DNA of 64,000 nucleotides. It comes from Pontibacter sp. HSC-36F09. GTDB lineage: Bacteria > Bacteroidota > Bacteroidia > Cytophagales > Hymenobacteraceae. A program made the translations under genes and the position numbers. The stretch covers positions 62,001 to 126,000 of the forward strand of contig NZ_JALKAA010000007.1 in NCBI RefSeq assembly GCF_024171605.1. Direction: 5' to 3'. This document shows positions 52,412-60,669 of this stretch, piece after piece. Below the pieces are notes generated by a model. The model ran no database searches. It was not told the DNA's origin and was given only the letters and a program-made list of their open reading frames with translations. The first letter of the stretch is position 1. The number at the start of each line of letters is the position of its first letter.

Positions 52412-53956
52412 TTGGAAGAGTACGAAAATTCATCTAATCAGCTTTTAGACAATGCGTCTCGACTGAAAGCCATCATCGAAACGGCGATCGATGGCATCAT
52501 CACCATCGACCGCAGAGGCATTGTAGAAACTGTTAACCCGGCAGCGGCGCATATTTTTGGCTATCAGCCGGAGGAGATTATCGGTAATAACGTGAGCATG
52601 CTCATGCCGGAGCCCGACCATAGCCTGCACGATAAGTACCTCGACAACTACCACCGCACGGGGGTAGGGCAGATCATCGGCAAGGGTCGCGAAGTGCTGG
52701 GCAAAAAGAAAAACGGCACCGTATTTCCGTTCCTGCTCAGCATCAGCGAGGTGAACCTGCACGACAAGCAGATCTTTACGGGCATCATCCACGACATCAC
52801 TGATCTCAAAAAAACGGAGGTCGCGCTGCGCGAAAGCGAAAGCCGGATCAACTCCATCATCCAGACCGCTGTGGATGGTATCATCACCATCGACATGCGC
52901 GGTGTCATCGAGATGATCAATCCCTCCGCCTGTAAGCTGTTCGGTTATGGCGAATCAGAGGTGATTGGCCGGAAGATTAACATGCTCATGCCAGAGCCTG
53001 ATAAGAGCCTGCATGATAACTACATGCACCACTACCACGAGACCGGCGAGAAGCGCATCATCGGTATAGGTCGCGAGGTAACTGGCCTCAAAAAAGACGG
53101 TACCATTTTCCCGCTATTCCTGAGCATCAGCGAAGTGAAGCTGGCCGACCGCAAGGTATACACCGGATTCATACACGACATTACCCGCCAGAAAATAACC
53201 GAAGAGCGCCTGCGCCGCTATGCCGCCGAACTAGAAAGAAGCAACCGCGAGCTGCAGGATTTTGCCTACGTGTCATCGCACGACCTGCAGGAGCCCCTGC
53301 GCAAGATCCAGGCCTTCGGCGACCGCCTCAAGCTAAAAGAGTACGAGAACCTGAGCGAGCAGGGCAAGGACTATGTGGACCGCATGCTCAACGCGGCCGT
53401 TCGGATGCAGAACCTGATCAACGACCTGCTCACCTTTTCCAGAGTTACTGCCAAATCCAAGCCGTTCGTAGATACAGACCTGAACCAGATTGTACGCGAC
53501 GTGATATCGGACCTGGAAATTGCCATCGAAAACGCCCATGCCAAAGTGGAGGTGGGGGAACTACCTGTCATACAGGCGGAGCCTACTCAGTTGCGCCAGT
53601 TGTTGCAGAACCTGATCAGCAATGCCATCAAGTTCCGCAGAGACGATATTGCCCCTGTGGTAAGGGTATACGCCAAAGAAGTACAGCTGAAAGCCCACAT
53701 GACCTCCACCCCGGGCGACGAGCTGGTGGAACTGCATGTGGAAGACAACGGGATCGGCTTCGAGGAGAAGTACCTGGACCGGATCTTCAACATCTTCCAG
53801 CGACTGGAAGGGCAGAAGTACGAAGGCTCCGGTATAGGGCTGGCCATTTGCCGTAAAATCGCGATCCGACATGGAGGCGATATTACAGCCAGAAGTAAAC
53901 CGGGGGAGGGTACGCATTTTATTGTTACTTTAGCAAAAACTCACCTGCAGGAATAA
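52412..53956 (+). CDS. Histidine kinase with two FixL-like PAS domains
   Basis: A protein of 514 residues, cytoplasmic, starting at a TTG (no ATG is available upstream). Two PAS domains (about 15-135 and 145-260) each resemble the haem PAS of the oxygen sensor FixL. They have MPEPD..SLHD with the haem-ligand histidine position kept (His73 and His201), and IIGKGRE and IIGIGRE with the oxygen-contact arginine (Arg93 and Arg221). Then come HisKA with His290 in SSHDLQEPLR, and the ATPase domain with QNLISNAIKF, VEDNGIGF and GSGIGLAI. It is followed after 6 bases by a CheY-like response regulator. A haem-based O2 or NO sensor is inferred; haem content is not shown. Confidence 0.85.
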   Translation: MEEYENSSNQLLDNASRLKAIIETAIDGIITIDRRGIVETVNPAAAHIFGYQPEEIIGNNVSMLMPEPDHSLHDKYLDNYHRTGVGQIIGKGREVLGKKKNGTVFPFLLSISEVNLHDKQIFTGIIHDITDLKKTEVALRESESRINSIIQTAVDGIITIDMRGVIEMINPSACKLFGYGESEVIGRKINMLMPEPDKSLHDNYMHHYHETGEKRIIGIGREVTGLKKDGTIFPLFLSISEVKLADRKVYTGFIHDITRQKITEERLRRYAAELERSNRELQDFAYVSSHDLQEPLRKIQAFGDRLKLKEYENLSEQGKDYVDRMLNAAVRMQNLINDLLTFSRVTAKSKPFVDTDLNQIVRDVISDLEIAIENAHAKVEVGELPVIQAEPTQLRQLLQNLISNAIKFRRDDIAPVVRVYAKEVQLKAHMTSTPGDELVELHVEDNGIGFEEKYLDRIFNIFQRLEGQKYEGSGIGLAICRKIAIRHGGDITARSKPGEGTHFIVTLAKTHLQE

Positions 53957-53962
53957 TTATCT

Positions 53963-54409
53963 ATGAAATCAAACAGATCTATTGTGATACTGATAGCCGA
54001 CGACGACGCCGAAGACCGCATGCTCATAAAAGAAGCGCTGGACGAAAACCGACTGAGCAATGCGATACAGTTTGTAGAAAACGGCGAAGAGCTGATGGAC
54101 TACCTGCACAACCGCGGCCGGTTCACCGATAAGGAGAAATACCAGACACCCGGCCTTATTCTGCTCGATCTGAACATGCCGAAAAAAGACGGTCGCGAGG
54201 CGCTGAAGGAAATAAAAGCCGACGAACACCTGCGCGTGCTGCCCGTGGTGGTACTCACGACCTCCAAGGCCGAAGAGGACATTCTGCGCACCTACGATCT
54301 GGGCGTGAGCTCTTTCATCACCAAGCCGGTCACTTTCAGCTCGCTCGTTGACGTGATGCGCACCCTGAGCAAGTACTGGTTTGAAATTGTAGAACTGCCC
54401 AAACCGTAG
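53963..54409 (+). CDS. Single-domain response regulator (Rcp1-like)
   Basis: A receiver of 148 residues without an output domain. The acidic pocket is DDD (13-15), the phosphoacceptor Asp69 (LILLDLNMPKKDG), and the switch residues are VVLTTSKAEEDI and ITKPVTF. The size and the long loop before Asp69 are typical of Rcp1-type receivers that partner phytochrome-like or PAS kinases. It starts 6 bases after the PAS kinase gene and should be its direct phosphorylation partner. It has no DNA-binding part, so signals pass on by protein contact or phosphorelay. Confidence 0.9.
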   Translation: MKSNRSIVILIADDDAEDRMLIKEALDENRLSNAIQFVENGEELMDYLHNRGRFTDKEKYQTPGLILLDLNMPKKDGREALKEIKADEHLRVLPVVVLTTSKAEEDILRTYDLGVSSFITKPVTFSSLVDVMRTLSKYWFEIVELPKP

Positions 54410-54420
54410 GTTTGAGTGCT

Positions 54421-54475
54421 GAGTTATACCTATTTTGTCATTTCGACCAACGGGAGAATTCTGGATAATTAAGTT
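54421..54475. repeat. Half copy of the MITE-like repeat
   Basis: The sequence from about 54432 (TTTGTCATTTCGACCAACGG and onward to CTGGAT) matches the left half of the element at 47437-47469. The inverted right half is missing. Confidence 0.5.
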
Positions 54476-54529
54476 CTTAACTCAATACTCTGCACCCGCG
54501 ACAAAACCCCAAACTCCCAAACTCAATAT

Positions 54530-55762
54530 ATGCTTGACAGAATACGTGTTTTGCTGGTGGATGATGATGAGGATGATTTCATCATTGCGCGGGATATTAT
54601 GGACGATATACCCGGGCGCAACTATGTGCTCGAGTGGGCGCCTTCCTTTAGCAAAGCAATTGACATTATCAGGGAGCAGAGGCATCATGTATACCTGGTC
54701 GATTTCAGGCTGGGGGCGCATGATGGGCTGGAATTGATTGAGCAGGCGGTAAACGAAGGTATAGCAGCACCGTTTATTCTGCTGACAGGCCAGAGCGACC
54801 GCGAAACCGACGAGAAAGCTATGCGGGTCGGAGCGCAGGATTACCTGGTGAAGGGTACTTTCAATCCTTACGATCTGGAGCGCTCGATCAGGTATAGCAT
54901 TGAACACGCCAAGAGCCTGACCGAAATTCAGAAGCTGAACACCGAACTGGAGCAGCGTGTTGAGGAGCGTACACAGGAACTGGCAGCAGCAATACAAAAC
55001 CTGGAGAAGGCAAACCGGACGCTAAAAAAGGCGCAGACTGAAATATACAAGGCACTGCAGAAGGAGAAGGAACTGCACGAACTCAAGTCGCGCTTCGTGA
55101 CCATTGCCTCGCATGAGTTTCGCACGCCGCTCAGCACGGTTCTTTCCTCAGCATCGCTTATCACCAAGTATAAAACTGCCGAAGACGATGAAAAGCGCCT
55201 GAAACACGTGGGCCGGATCAAATCGGCGGTGCATAACCTGACCAATATCCTGAACGACTTCCTCTCGATCAGCAGGATGGAGGAGGGGAAGATCAACAAC
55301 GTACCAAGTACCTTTGATCTGCAGGGTTTCTCGGCAGAAGTGGTCGACGAAATGCAGGGCTTCCTGAAAGAGGGGCAGCGCATTGACTACCGGCACGAAG
55401 GCACGCAGCAGACGGTATACCTGGACAAGCAGCTCATGCGCAACGTCATGATCAACCTGCTCTCCAATGGCAGCAAATACTCAGGAGAGGATAGTACGAT
55501 CTGGTTTACGACCTCTATACTAAGGGATGTCGTGATGCTGGAAGTGCGGGACGAGGGGATCGGTATACCTGACGAAGACAAAACGCACTTGTTTACGCCT
55601 TTCTTCAGAGCGCAGAACGTTACCAACATACAGGGAACGGGTCTGGGGCTGAACATCGTTAAAAAATATGTAGAAATAATGGGTGGCGAGTTGTGCTATG
55701 AAAGCCAACTGGGCCACGGCACCACCTTCACCATCACTTTGCCATATACCGCACAGATATGA
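54530..55762 (+). CDS. Receiver-histidine kinase hybrid
   Basis: A protein of 410 residues with an N-terminal receiver (phosphoacceptor Asp58 in YLVDFRLGAHDG). A coiled-coil linker follows (about 125-185, ELEQRVEERTQELAAAIQN). The HisKA domain has His195 in TIASHEFRTPLS, and the ATPase domain has MINLLSNGSKY, VRDEGIGIPD and GTGLGLNIVKK. It has no input sensor of its own and probably takes phosphate from the PAS kinase or the single receiver. It overlaps the next gene by 4 bases (ATGA), so this kinase and the receiver-Crp protein are made together and very likely interact. Confidence 0.9.
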   Translation: MLDRIRVLLVDDDEDDFIIARDIMDDIPGRNYVLEWAPSFSKAIDIIREQRHHVYLVDFRLGAHDGLELIEQAVNEGIAAPFILLTGQSDRETDEKAMRVGAQDYLVKGTFNPYDLERSIRYSIEHAKSLTEIQKLNTELEQRVEERTQELAAAIQNLEKANRTLKKAQTEIYKALQKEKELHELKSRFVTIASHEFRTPLSTVLSSASLITKYKTAEDDEKRLKHVGRIKSAVHNLTNILNDFLSISRMEEGKINNVPSTFDLQGFSAEVVDEMQGFLKEGQRIDYRHEGTQQTVYLDKQLMRNVMINLLSNGSKYSGEDSTIWFTTSILRDVVMLEVRDEGIGIPDEDKTHLFTPFFRAQNVTNIQGTGLGLNIVKKYVEIMGGELCYESQLGHGTTFTITLPYTAQI

Positions 55763-56820
55763 AAAAGATATTACTGATTGAAGATAATCAGGAGATACGG
55801 GAGAACACAGCTGAGATCCTGTCACTGGCCAACTACCAGGTAATTGAGGCACCTAACGGCAGACTGGGCGTTGACCTGGCTAAAAAAGAACACCCGGACC
55901 TGATCATCTGCGATATCATGATGCCCCAGCTCGATGGCTACGGCGTGCTGCACATGCTCAGCAAATACCCCGAAACGGCGAGTATTCCCTTCGTATTTCT
56001 GACTGCCAAATCAGAAAAAGAAGACTTCCGCAAAGGCATGAACCTGGGCGCAGACGATTACCTGACAAAGCCCTTCGATGATGTGGAGTTGCTGGATGTG
56101 GTGGAGATGCGCCTGAAGAAAAATGAGATCATGAAGGCTGAGTTTCAGCGCAACGTGCAGGGCCTCGACAACTTTATACAGGAGGCAAAAGGGTATGAGG
56201 AGCTCAACAAACTGATCTCCGAAAACCGTCGTGTGACGGTGTTCCGCAAAAAACAGCATTTGTTCTCGGAAGGCAATTATCCTAGCAACTTGTATTTCCT
56301 GAATAAGGGCAAGATCAAGACCTACAAATCGAACGAAGAAGGCCGTGAGTACATCACCTGCCTCTACAAAGACGGTGATTTTATCGGCTACCTCGATTTG
56401 CTGGAAGAGAAGGCCTACCGCGAGTCGGCGATGGCGCTGGAGGACTCCGAGGTATACATCATTCCGCGCGAGGACTTCTATACCTTGCTCTACCAGAACC
56501 GCGACGTAGCAGGCAAGTTCATCAAGATCCTGTCCGATAACCTGGCCGACCGGGAAGAGCGCCTGCTGAAACTGGCCTACAACTCGGTGCGCAAGCGTGT
56601 AGCGGAAGCGTTGCTGTTCGTGGAAAGGCAGTACAAGGAGGACCCGAACTACAAGTCAGAAGTATCGATCACGCGCGAGGATCTGGCCAGTATTGTGGGA
56701 GCCTCCAAAGAGACGGTTATCCGCACCCTGGCTGATTTTAAAGACGAGCACCTGATCGACACCCGCGGCAGCAAGATCACGATTCTGAATGCGCAGAAAC
56801 TGGAGCGGATGCGGAATTAG
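55759..56820 (+). CDS. Receiver-Crp/Fnr fusion transcription factor
   Basis: A protein of 353 residues joining a response-regulator receiver (1-120, phosphoacceptor Asp52 in LIICDIMMPQLDG) to a Crp/Fnr-type regulator. The latter has a cNMP-like barrel (about 150-265, SEGNYPSNLYFLNKGKIK) and a C-terminal helix-turn-helix (about 300-350) with recognition helix GASKETVIRTL. The Glu and Arg there match the DNA-reading residues of Crp/Fnr proteins and fit half-sites containing TGA. No cysteine cluster of Fnr is seen, so sensing is probably through phosphorylation by the adjacent kinase. It is the best candidate for binding the TGAC-N4-GTCA sites ahead of norB, nos and hemA. Confidence 0.9.
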   Translation: MKKILLIEDNQEIRENTAEILSLANYQVIEAPNGRLGVDLAKKEHPDLIICDIMMPQLDGYGVLHMLSKYPETASIPFVFLTAKSEKEDFRKGMNLGADDYLTKPFDDVELLDVVEMRLKKNEIMKAEFQRNVQGLDNFIQEAKGYEELNKLISENRRVTVFRKKQHLFSEGNYPSNLYFLNKGKIKTYKSNEEGREYITCLYKDGDFIGYLDLLEEKAYRESAMALEDSEVYIIPREDFYTLLYQNRDVAGKFIKILSDNLADREERLLKLAYNSVRKRVAEALLFVERQYKEDPNYKSEVSITREDLASIVGASKETVIRTLADFKDEHLIDTRGSKITILNAQKLERMRN

Positions 56821-56851
56821 TGGAAACATTGACATTTCTTCTGCCTGAAAG

Positions 56852-56894
56852 TGACGAAAGTCATACTTTCCGAACCCAGGTTTTAAGAAATTTG
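56852..56894 (+). promoter_or_regulatory. hemA promoter with Crp/Fnr-type operator
   Basis: TGAC-GAAA-GTCA (56852-56863) starts exactly 35 bases before GAAATTTG (56887-56894), a one-mismatch -7 element. The ATG follows 22 bases later. The spacing matches the norB, cupin, nos and thioredoxin-like promoters. Confidence 0.6.
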
Positions 56895-56915
56895 CATTGT
56901 ATCTGAGAGAAAGAC

Positions 56916-58178
56916 ATGCAAAACCAGTTTAAAGCCCTTACATTATCTTACAAGCAAGCACCTATCGCCATTCGTGAAGCCGTATCGCTGAACGAGATCG
57001 GCTGTCGTAATCTGCTCGATAAGATACGCGAGTTTACCAGTGCGCAGGATGTGATGGTGCTTTCTACCTGTAACCGTACAGAGGTATACTACGCCGCTGC
57101 ACAGGACCTTTCCCGCGAAATCATCAAACTGATTGCGATTGAGAAGGGCTTTATCGCAACAAAAGAAATTTCAACTTATTTCCAGCACATCACCGATCAC
57201 CAGCAGGCAGTGCAGCACTTATTTTATGTGTCGCTCGGACTGGAGTCGCAGGTGGTGGGCGATATGCAGATACTGAATCAGGTGAAAAAAGCCTACCAGT
57301 GGGCAGCCGATGCCGATATGGCCGGTCCTTTTCTGCACAGGCTGATGCATACCATTTTCTATACCAACAAGCAGGTATTTAACCAGACCGCCTTTTTTGA
57401 CGGTGCTGCTTCGGTATCGTATGCCACGGTGGAGTTGGTAGAGGAACTGACCAGAGGTATGGTTGATCCGCGTGTATTGATGATCGGGGTAGGGGAGATC
57501 GGTGCCAACGTGTGCGACAACTTCGGCAAGTCGAAGATCAGCAACGTGACCATCGCCAACCGCACGCATCATAAGGCGCTTGAACTGGCGCAGAAAACCA
57601 ATGCGCGTGCTATTTACTGGGAGAACGTTTGGGAAGAAATGGCGAATGCAGATGTGGTGATCTCGTCTGTGCCAGGCGACTGCTTCTTTATCGGACAGGC
57701 TGATGTAGCACAGTTAGGTGAAAATGCACCACAGTTTTTTGTGGACCTTTCCATGCCGCGCAGCATCGATGCTGCCATTGAAGCCTTGCCAAACGCCAAG
57801 GTATACAACGTAGACAATATTCGTAACCGTGCCACGGAGGCGCTGACCATGCGTATGGCCGCTATACCTCAGGTGAAGGAAATCATTGCGGAAGCCATGG
57901 TTGAATTCAACGCATGGACCCGCGAGATGGCGATGTCGCCGGCCCTGCAGCAGTTCAAGAGTCGCCTGGAGGAAATCCGTCAGCAGGAGCTGGCCCGCTA
58001 TACCAAAAAGCTGGGCGATGAGCAGAAAGAACTCGTGGAGGCCATCACCAAAAACATCCTCAACAAGATCGTGAAACTACCAGCCCTGGAGCTGAAGGCT
58101 GCCTGCCAGCGTGGTGAGTCTGAGGCGCTGCTCGAAGGTCTGAGCGCGCTCTTCAACCTGGATAAGCAGGAAGCCTAG
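56916..58178 (+). CDS. hemA: Glutamyl-tRNA reductase
   Basis: A protein of 420 residues that reduces glutamyl-tRNA to glutamate-1-semialdehyde with NADPH, the first committed step of haem synthesis in most bacteria. The nucleophile is Cys52 in VLSTCNRTEVYY. Other motifs are GLESQVVGDMQILNQVKKAY and the NADPH site VLMIGVGEIGANV. The C-terminal dimerisation helices are present. The Crp/Fnr-type operator just upstream suggests that haem supply is raised when nitrogen-oxide respiration is induced, as known for hemA in several denitrifiers. The gene stands immediately after the sensor-regulator cluster. An intergenic palindrome repeat follows it. Confidence 0.95.
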   Translation: MQNQFKALTLSYKQAPIAIREAVSLNEIGCRNLLDKIREFTSAQDVMVLSTCNRTEVYYAAAQDLSREIIKLIAIEKGFIATKEISTYFQHITDHQQAVQHLFYVSLGLESQVVGDMQILNQVKKAYQWAADADMAGPFLHRLMHTIFYTNKQVFNQTAFFDGAASVSYATVELVEELTRGMVDPRVLMIGVGEIGANVCDNFGKSKISNVTIANRTHHKALELAQKTNARAIYWENVWEEMANADVVISSVPGDCFFIGQADVAQLGENAPQFFVDLSMPRSIDAAIEALPNAKVYNVDNIRNRATEALTMRMAAIPQVKEIIAEAMVEFNAWTREMAMSPALQQFKSRLEEIRQQELARYTKKLGDEQKELVEAITKNILNKIVKLPALELKAACQRGESEALLEGLSALFNLDKQEA

Positions 58179-58214
58179 GCTATACCTGAAATGCCGTCAA
58201 TAAAAGTAATTGCT

Positions 58215-58340
58215 CTTTGGGACATCTATGTCCCGAAGCTAACTGTTGGGGATGTCCACATCCCCGTATGCTGGTAAACGCGGACTTGGATGCCCACAGC
58301 AGATGGGGGTAGTGCCCTCTATAAGATCCGGACAAAGGTG
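58215..58340. repeat. Intergenic palindrome repeat, second copy
   Basis: Palindromes GGGACAT..ATGTCCC (58219-58234) and GGGGATGT..ACATCCCC (58248-58265) are in the same order and spacing as at 1986-2036. They are followed by a GGGGGTAGTGCCCTC piece resembling 2250-2265, and by GATCCGGACA..TGTCC text. The element is downstream of hemA. Confidence 0.65.
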
Positions 58341-58392
58341 TCCAAATCAGCTTTCCTTAAATTGAGGGTATTGGGGTTATACCTGACAAGGC

Positions 58393-59007
58393 TTAATAAT
58401 ACTTGATCGGGATTGAGAAAACCTTCAGAATGTCGGGCACTTTAAACCGCGCTTCCCGCTGATCTTGCTGTATTTTCTGACCATATCGAAAGTTGGCGTC
58501 CGCATTCATGGCGGGCATTTCCGTAATCGATTTGTAAACGAAGGGCGGAGGTATAACGGGGAGTTGATCTTTAGGGTCTTCAGGGAGTCTGGTGCGAAGA
58601 ACGGCTTGTCTCAGATCATATTCCGTTGCCCAAGGCATCACATCTACTGTGGGCAACTTATTCTCTTTTCTTTCGAGCACAATTTTTAGCGTCAGCTGGT
58701 TTTCGCTAGTCTCCGCAGGTATAGCCAGGTATAGCTTCTCGTAACCGAGGGCCCCGAATACCACCGTATCGCCTGCCACAACCGGCATCGAAAAATAACC
58801 GCTTTTGCGTGTATATGTCCCTCTTGTGGTGCCCGGCACATACACGGCCACGCCTTCCAGAGCCGTGACGCTATCGCTTGCATACACCATACCTGAGAAC
58901 TGAATCACCTGTTTAGCTATAGGCCGACTGTGCTGTCCCAGCGTTGCTGTGCTAACCAGGAGTAACAACAGAAAAGTAGCAACGGAGAGAACCAGGTTTC
59001 TTTTCAT
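58393..59007 (-). CDS. Secreted CarboxypepD_reg-like protein
   Basis: A protein of 204 residues with a Sec signal (MKRNLVLSVATFLLLLLVST, cleavage near LGQ). A single CarboxypepD_reg-like beta-sandwich spans about 35-115 (FSGMVYASDSVTALEGVAVY, GTYTRKSGYFSMPV, DTVVFGALGYEK). The C-terminal part is unrecognised. Such domains in Bacteroidota occur in outer-membrane or surface proteins. This one lacks a TonB receptor part. It is 24 bases downstream of a second secreted protein with the same domain (59032-59877), so they probably form an operon. Confidence 0.8.
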   Translation of the reverse strand: MKRNLVLSVATFLLLLLVSTATLGQHSRPIAKQVIQFSGMVYASDSVTALEGVAVYVPGTTRGTYTRKSGYFSMPVVAGDTVVFGALGYEKLYLAIPAETSENQLTLKIVLERKENKLPTVDVMPWATEYDLRQAVLRTRLPEDPKDQLPVIPPPFVYKSITEMPAMNADANFRYGQKIQQDQREARFKVPDILKVFSIPIKYY

Positions 59008-59031
59008 AGTGCGCAGGTATAGCCGGAACCG

Positions 59032-59877
59032 TTATTGCCTCACCGTGACATAAGCCGCCAACCGGCCACCTACACCTTTTTCCCAGTCGCCCAGGCTGGC
59101 TTTTCGGGAGTAGAAGCTGCCACCGAGCGCAGCGCCGTAAGTGAAAATGTATTTCTCGTGCTTGCTGTAATCGGGCAGGTACTCTATACCTAAAAAGAAA
59201 TCCTCGTCTACCACCAGGCCATACTGCTCAAGCGGAACCGTGACCCAGCCCTGCGTAAGCGGCAGCCGCCTGATGATGCTCTTCTCGACCAATCGCTCAC
59301 CCGGCATACCTGCTGTGTTCTTATACAGATTAATGCGGAAGGTAGCGGAATCGAGTTTGATGCTGCGCAGGTATACCGTGGCAGACAGAATTTCGGAAGT
59401 TTTGTTGTTGAGGTTGATAAACTTGCCCAGTTCCGAGATGTCCTCTGAGTGAACAGTTTCAGCAGAACCATAAAGAAATGGATTGCGAGAAGTGGTGCCG
59501 ATTTTTTTGATCTTAGACGCTTTGCTGCTGATGACAACTTCGCGCAATGCGGTGGTTTTTTCGGTGAGCTCGAAGTGGGTGCTGTGGTCGGAGAGGATAG
59601 AAGAAACTGGCAGCGAAAGCTCGTTGTACCCAATGGCTGAGAAAGTAAGCGTGTCCTGCCGGTTTTCTTCTTTCAGGTTGATTTTAAAGCTGCCGTCCGG
59701 CCTGGTTGCCGTCCCTATGTTCTTCTTTTTGACGCCGATGTTGACGTAAGGTATAGCCTCCTGCTGTGCTGCGCTCTGAACGGTACCGCTTATCTGAAAG
59801 CCTTGTCCAAAGGTGATGCTGGTTGTGAGCAGCAAGATAAAAGTGATAAGCAGTCGGGTCAGTTTGTTTTCTGGCAT
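59032..59877 (-). CDS. Secreted CarboxypepD_reg-like protein with C-terminal beta domain
   Basis: A protein of 281 residues with a Sec signal (MPENKLTRLLITFILLLTTS, cleavage near FGQG). It has a CarboxypepD_reg-like domain at about 27-105 (FQISGTVQSAAQQEAIPYVN, GTATRPDGSFKINL, DTLTFSAIGYNELS). The C-terminal 150 residues look like a beta-sandwich (ATVYLRSIKLDSATFRINLY, LTQGWVTVPLEQYGLVV) of the type found in extracellular Bacteroidota proteins. Function is unknown. It is encoded ahead of the related gene at 58393-59007. Confidence 0.8.
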   Translation of the reverse strand: MPENKLTRLLITFILLLTTSITFGQGFQISGTVQSAAQQEAIPYVNIGVKKKNIGTATRPDGSFKINLKEENRQDTLTFSAIGYNELSLPVSSILSDHSTHFELTEKTTALREVVISSKASKIKKIGTTSRNPFLYGSAETVHSEDISELGKFINLNNKTSEILSATVYLRSIKLDSATFRINLYKNTAGMPGERLVEKSIIRRLPLTQGWVTVPLEQYGLVVDEDFFLGIEYLPDYSKHEKYIFTYGAALGGSFYSRKASLGDWEKGVGGRLAAYVTVRQ

Positions 59878-60057
59878 TGTGTGAATCTCCTGATGGTTTT
59901 AGCTAGTTGATCCCTGTTTAGGCATAGCTGTTATCTGGAAGATTCAATTTTTGTAACATAGGTTGCAAGTGCCATGGCAAATCTCGCAACAATGGATTGG
60001 TGATCGGTTTCTTGCTGCTGAGCAGCAATGCTTTAACAAATATCTGGTGTAGGTGTT

Positions 60058-60573
60058 TTAAAAGAACTCTTTTGGGTATTTTACTTCTCCGCTTATACCT
60101 GCCAGACCATTTTCGACAAGTTCCACAGCCATAGCGTTTGCATCAGGAACCTCGAAAGGAAAGGTTATTCCGAAAGTGGATGCTCGTTTGTAGCCGAAAC
60201 GGGGATAGTAGTTTTCGTGGCCTACCAAAATAAATGAGGTATAGCCTAAGCTTTTGGCGACTTTGTGCGCCTGTTCAATCAGCATGGCACCTATACCTTG
60301 GTGCTGGTAGGCAGGCAGTACCGCCACTGGCGCCAACGAGAGTGACTCAAACAGCTGTTGTTTGTTTTTGATTTCAAGCTTAGTCAGCAAGATGTGGCCA
60401 ACTACTTTCACTCCCTTCACCGCCACCAGCGAAAGCTTAGGTATAAAAGAATTTGATTTGCGAAGGCGTTCCGCCAGAAACTGCTCCTTATGATCGCTCA
60501 TTTTCAAATCACGGAAAGCCTGCTCTATTAATAAAAATACAGAGGGATAGTCTGTGGGATTCTCCTGTCGAAT
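60058..60573 (-). CDS. GNAT N-acetyltransferase lacking an ordinary start codon
   Basis: The visible acetyltransferase core has LAPVAVLPAYQHQGIGAML (acetyl-CoA loop) and HENYYPRFGYKRAS, typical of YhbS-like GNAT enzymes. The first TTG at 60507 would begin inside the conserved N-terminal helix. The frame continues upstream without a stop and encodes IRQENPTDYPSVFLLIEQ and AFRDLKMSDHKEQF, the normal family N-terminus. No ATG, GTG or TTG precedes this part; ATT at 60573-60571 or ATC at 60579-60577 is where the start should be. The gene either uses a rare start codon or lost its start when the SUKH genes upstream were inserted. Substrate unknown. Confidence 0.6.
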   Translation of the reverse strand: MRQENPTDYPSVFLLIEQAFRDLKMSDHKEQFLAERLRKSNSFIPKLSLVAVKGVKVVGHILLTKLEIKNKQQLFESLSLAPVAVLPAYQHQGIGAMLIEQAHKVAKSLGYTSFILVGHENYYPRFGYKRASTFGITFPFEVPDANAMAVELVENGLAGISGEVKYPKEFF

Positions 60574-60669
60574 GTGGATGGTAGGTAGTTTATACCTTGT
60601 CGTACTTGCAACGGGTTTGCCTGATAAGGTGTGCGAGGCGGAGCTGAAGCATATATGTTCTTTTATATT

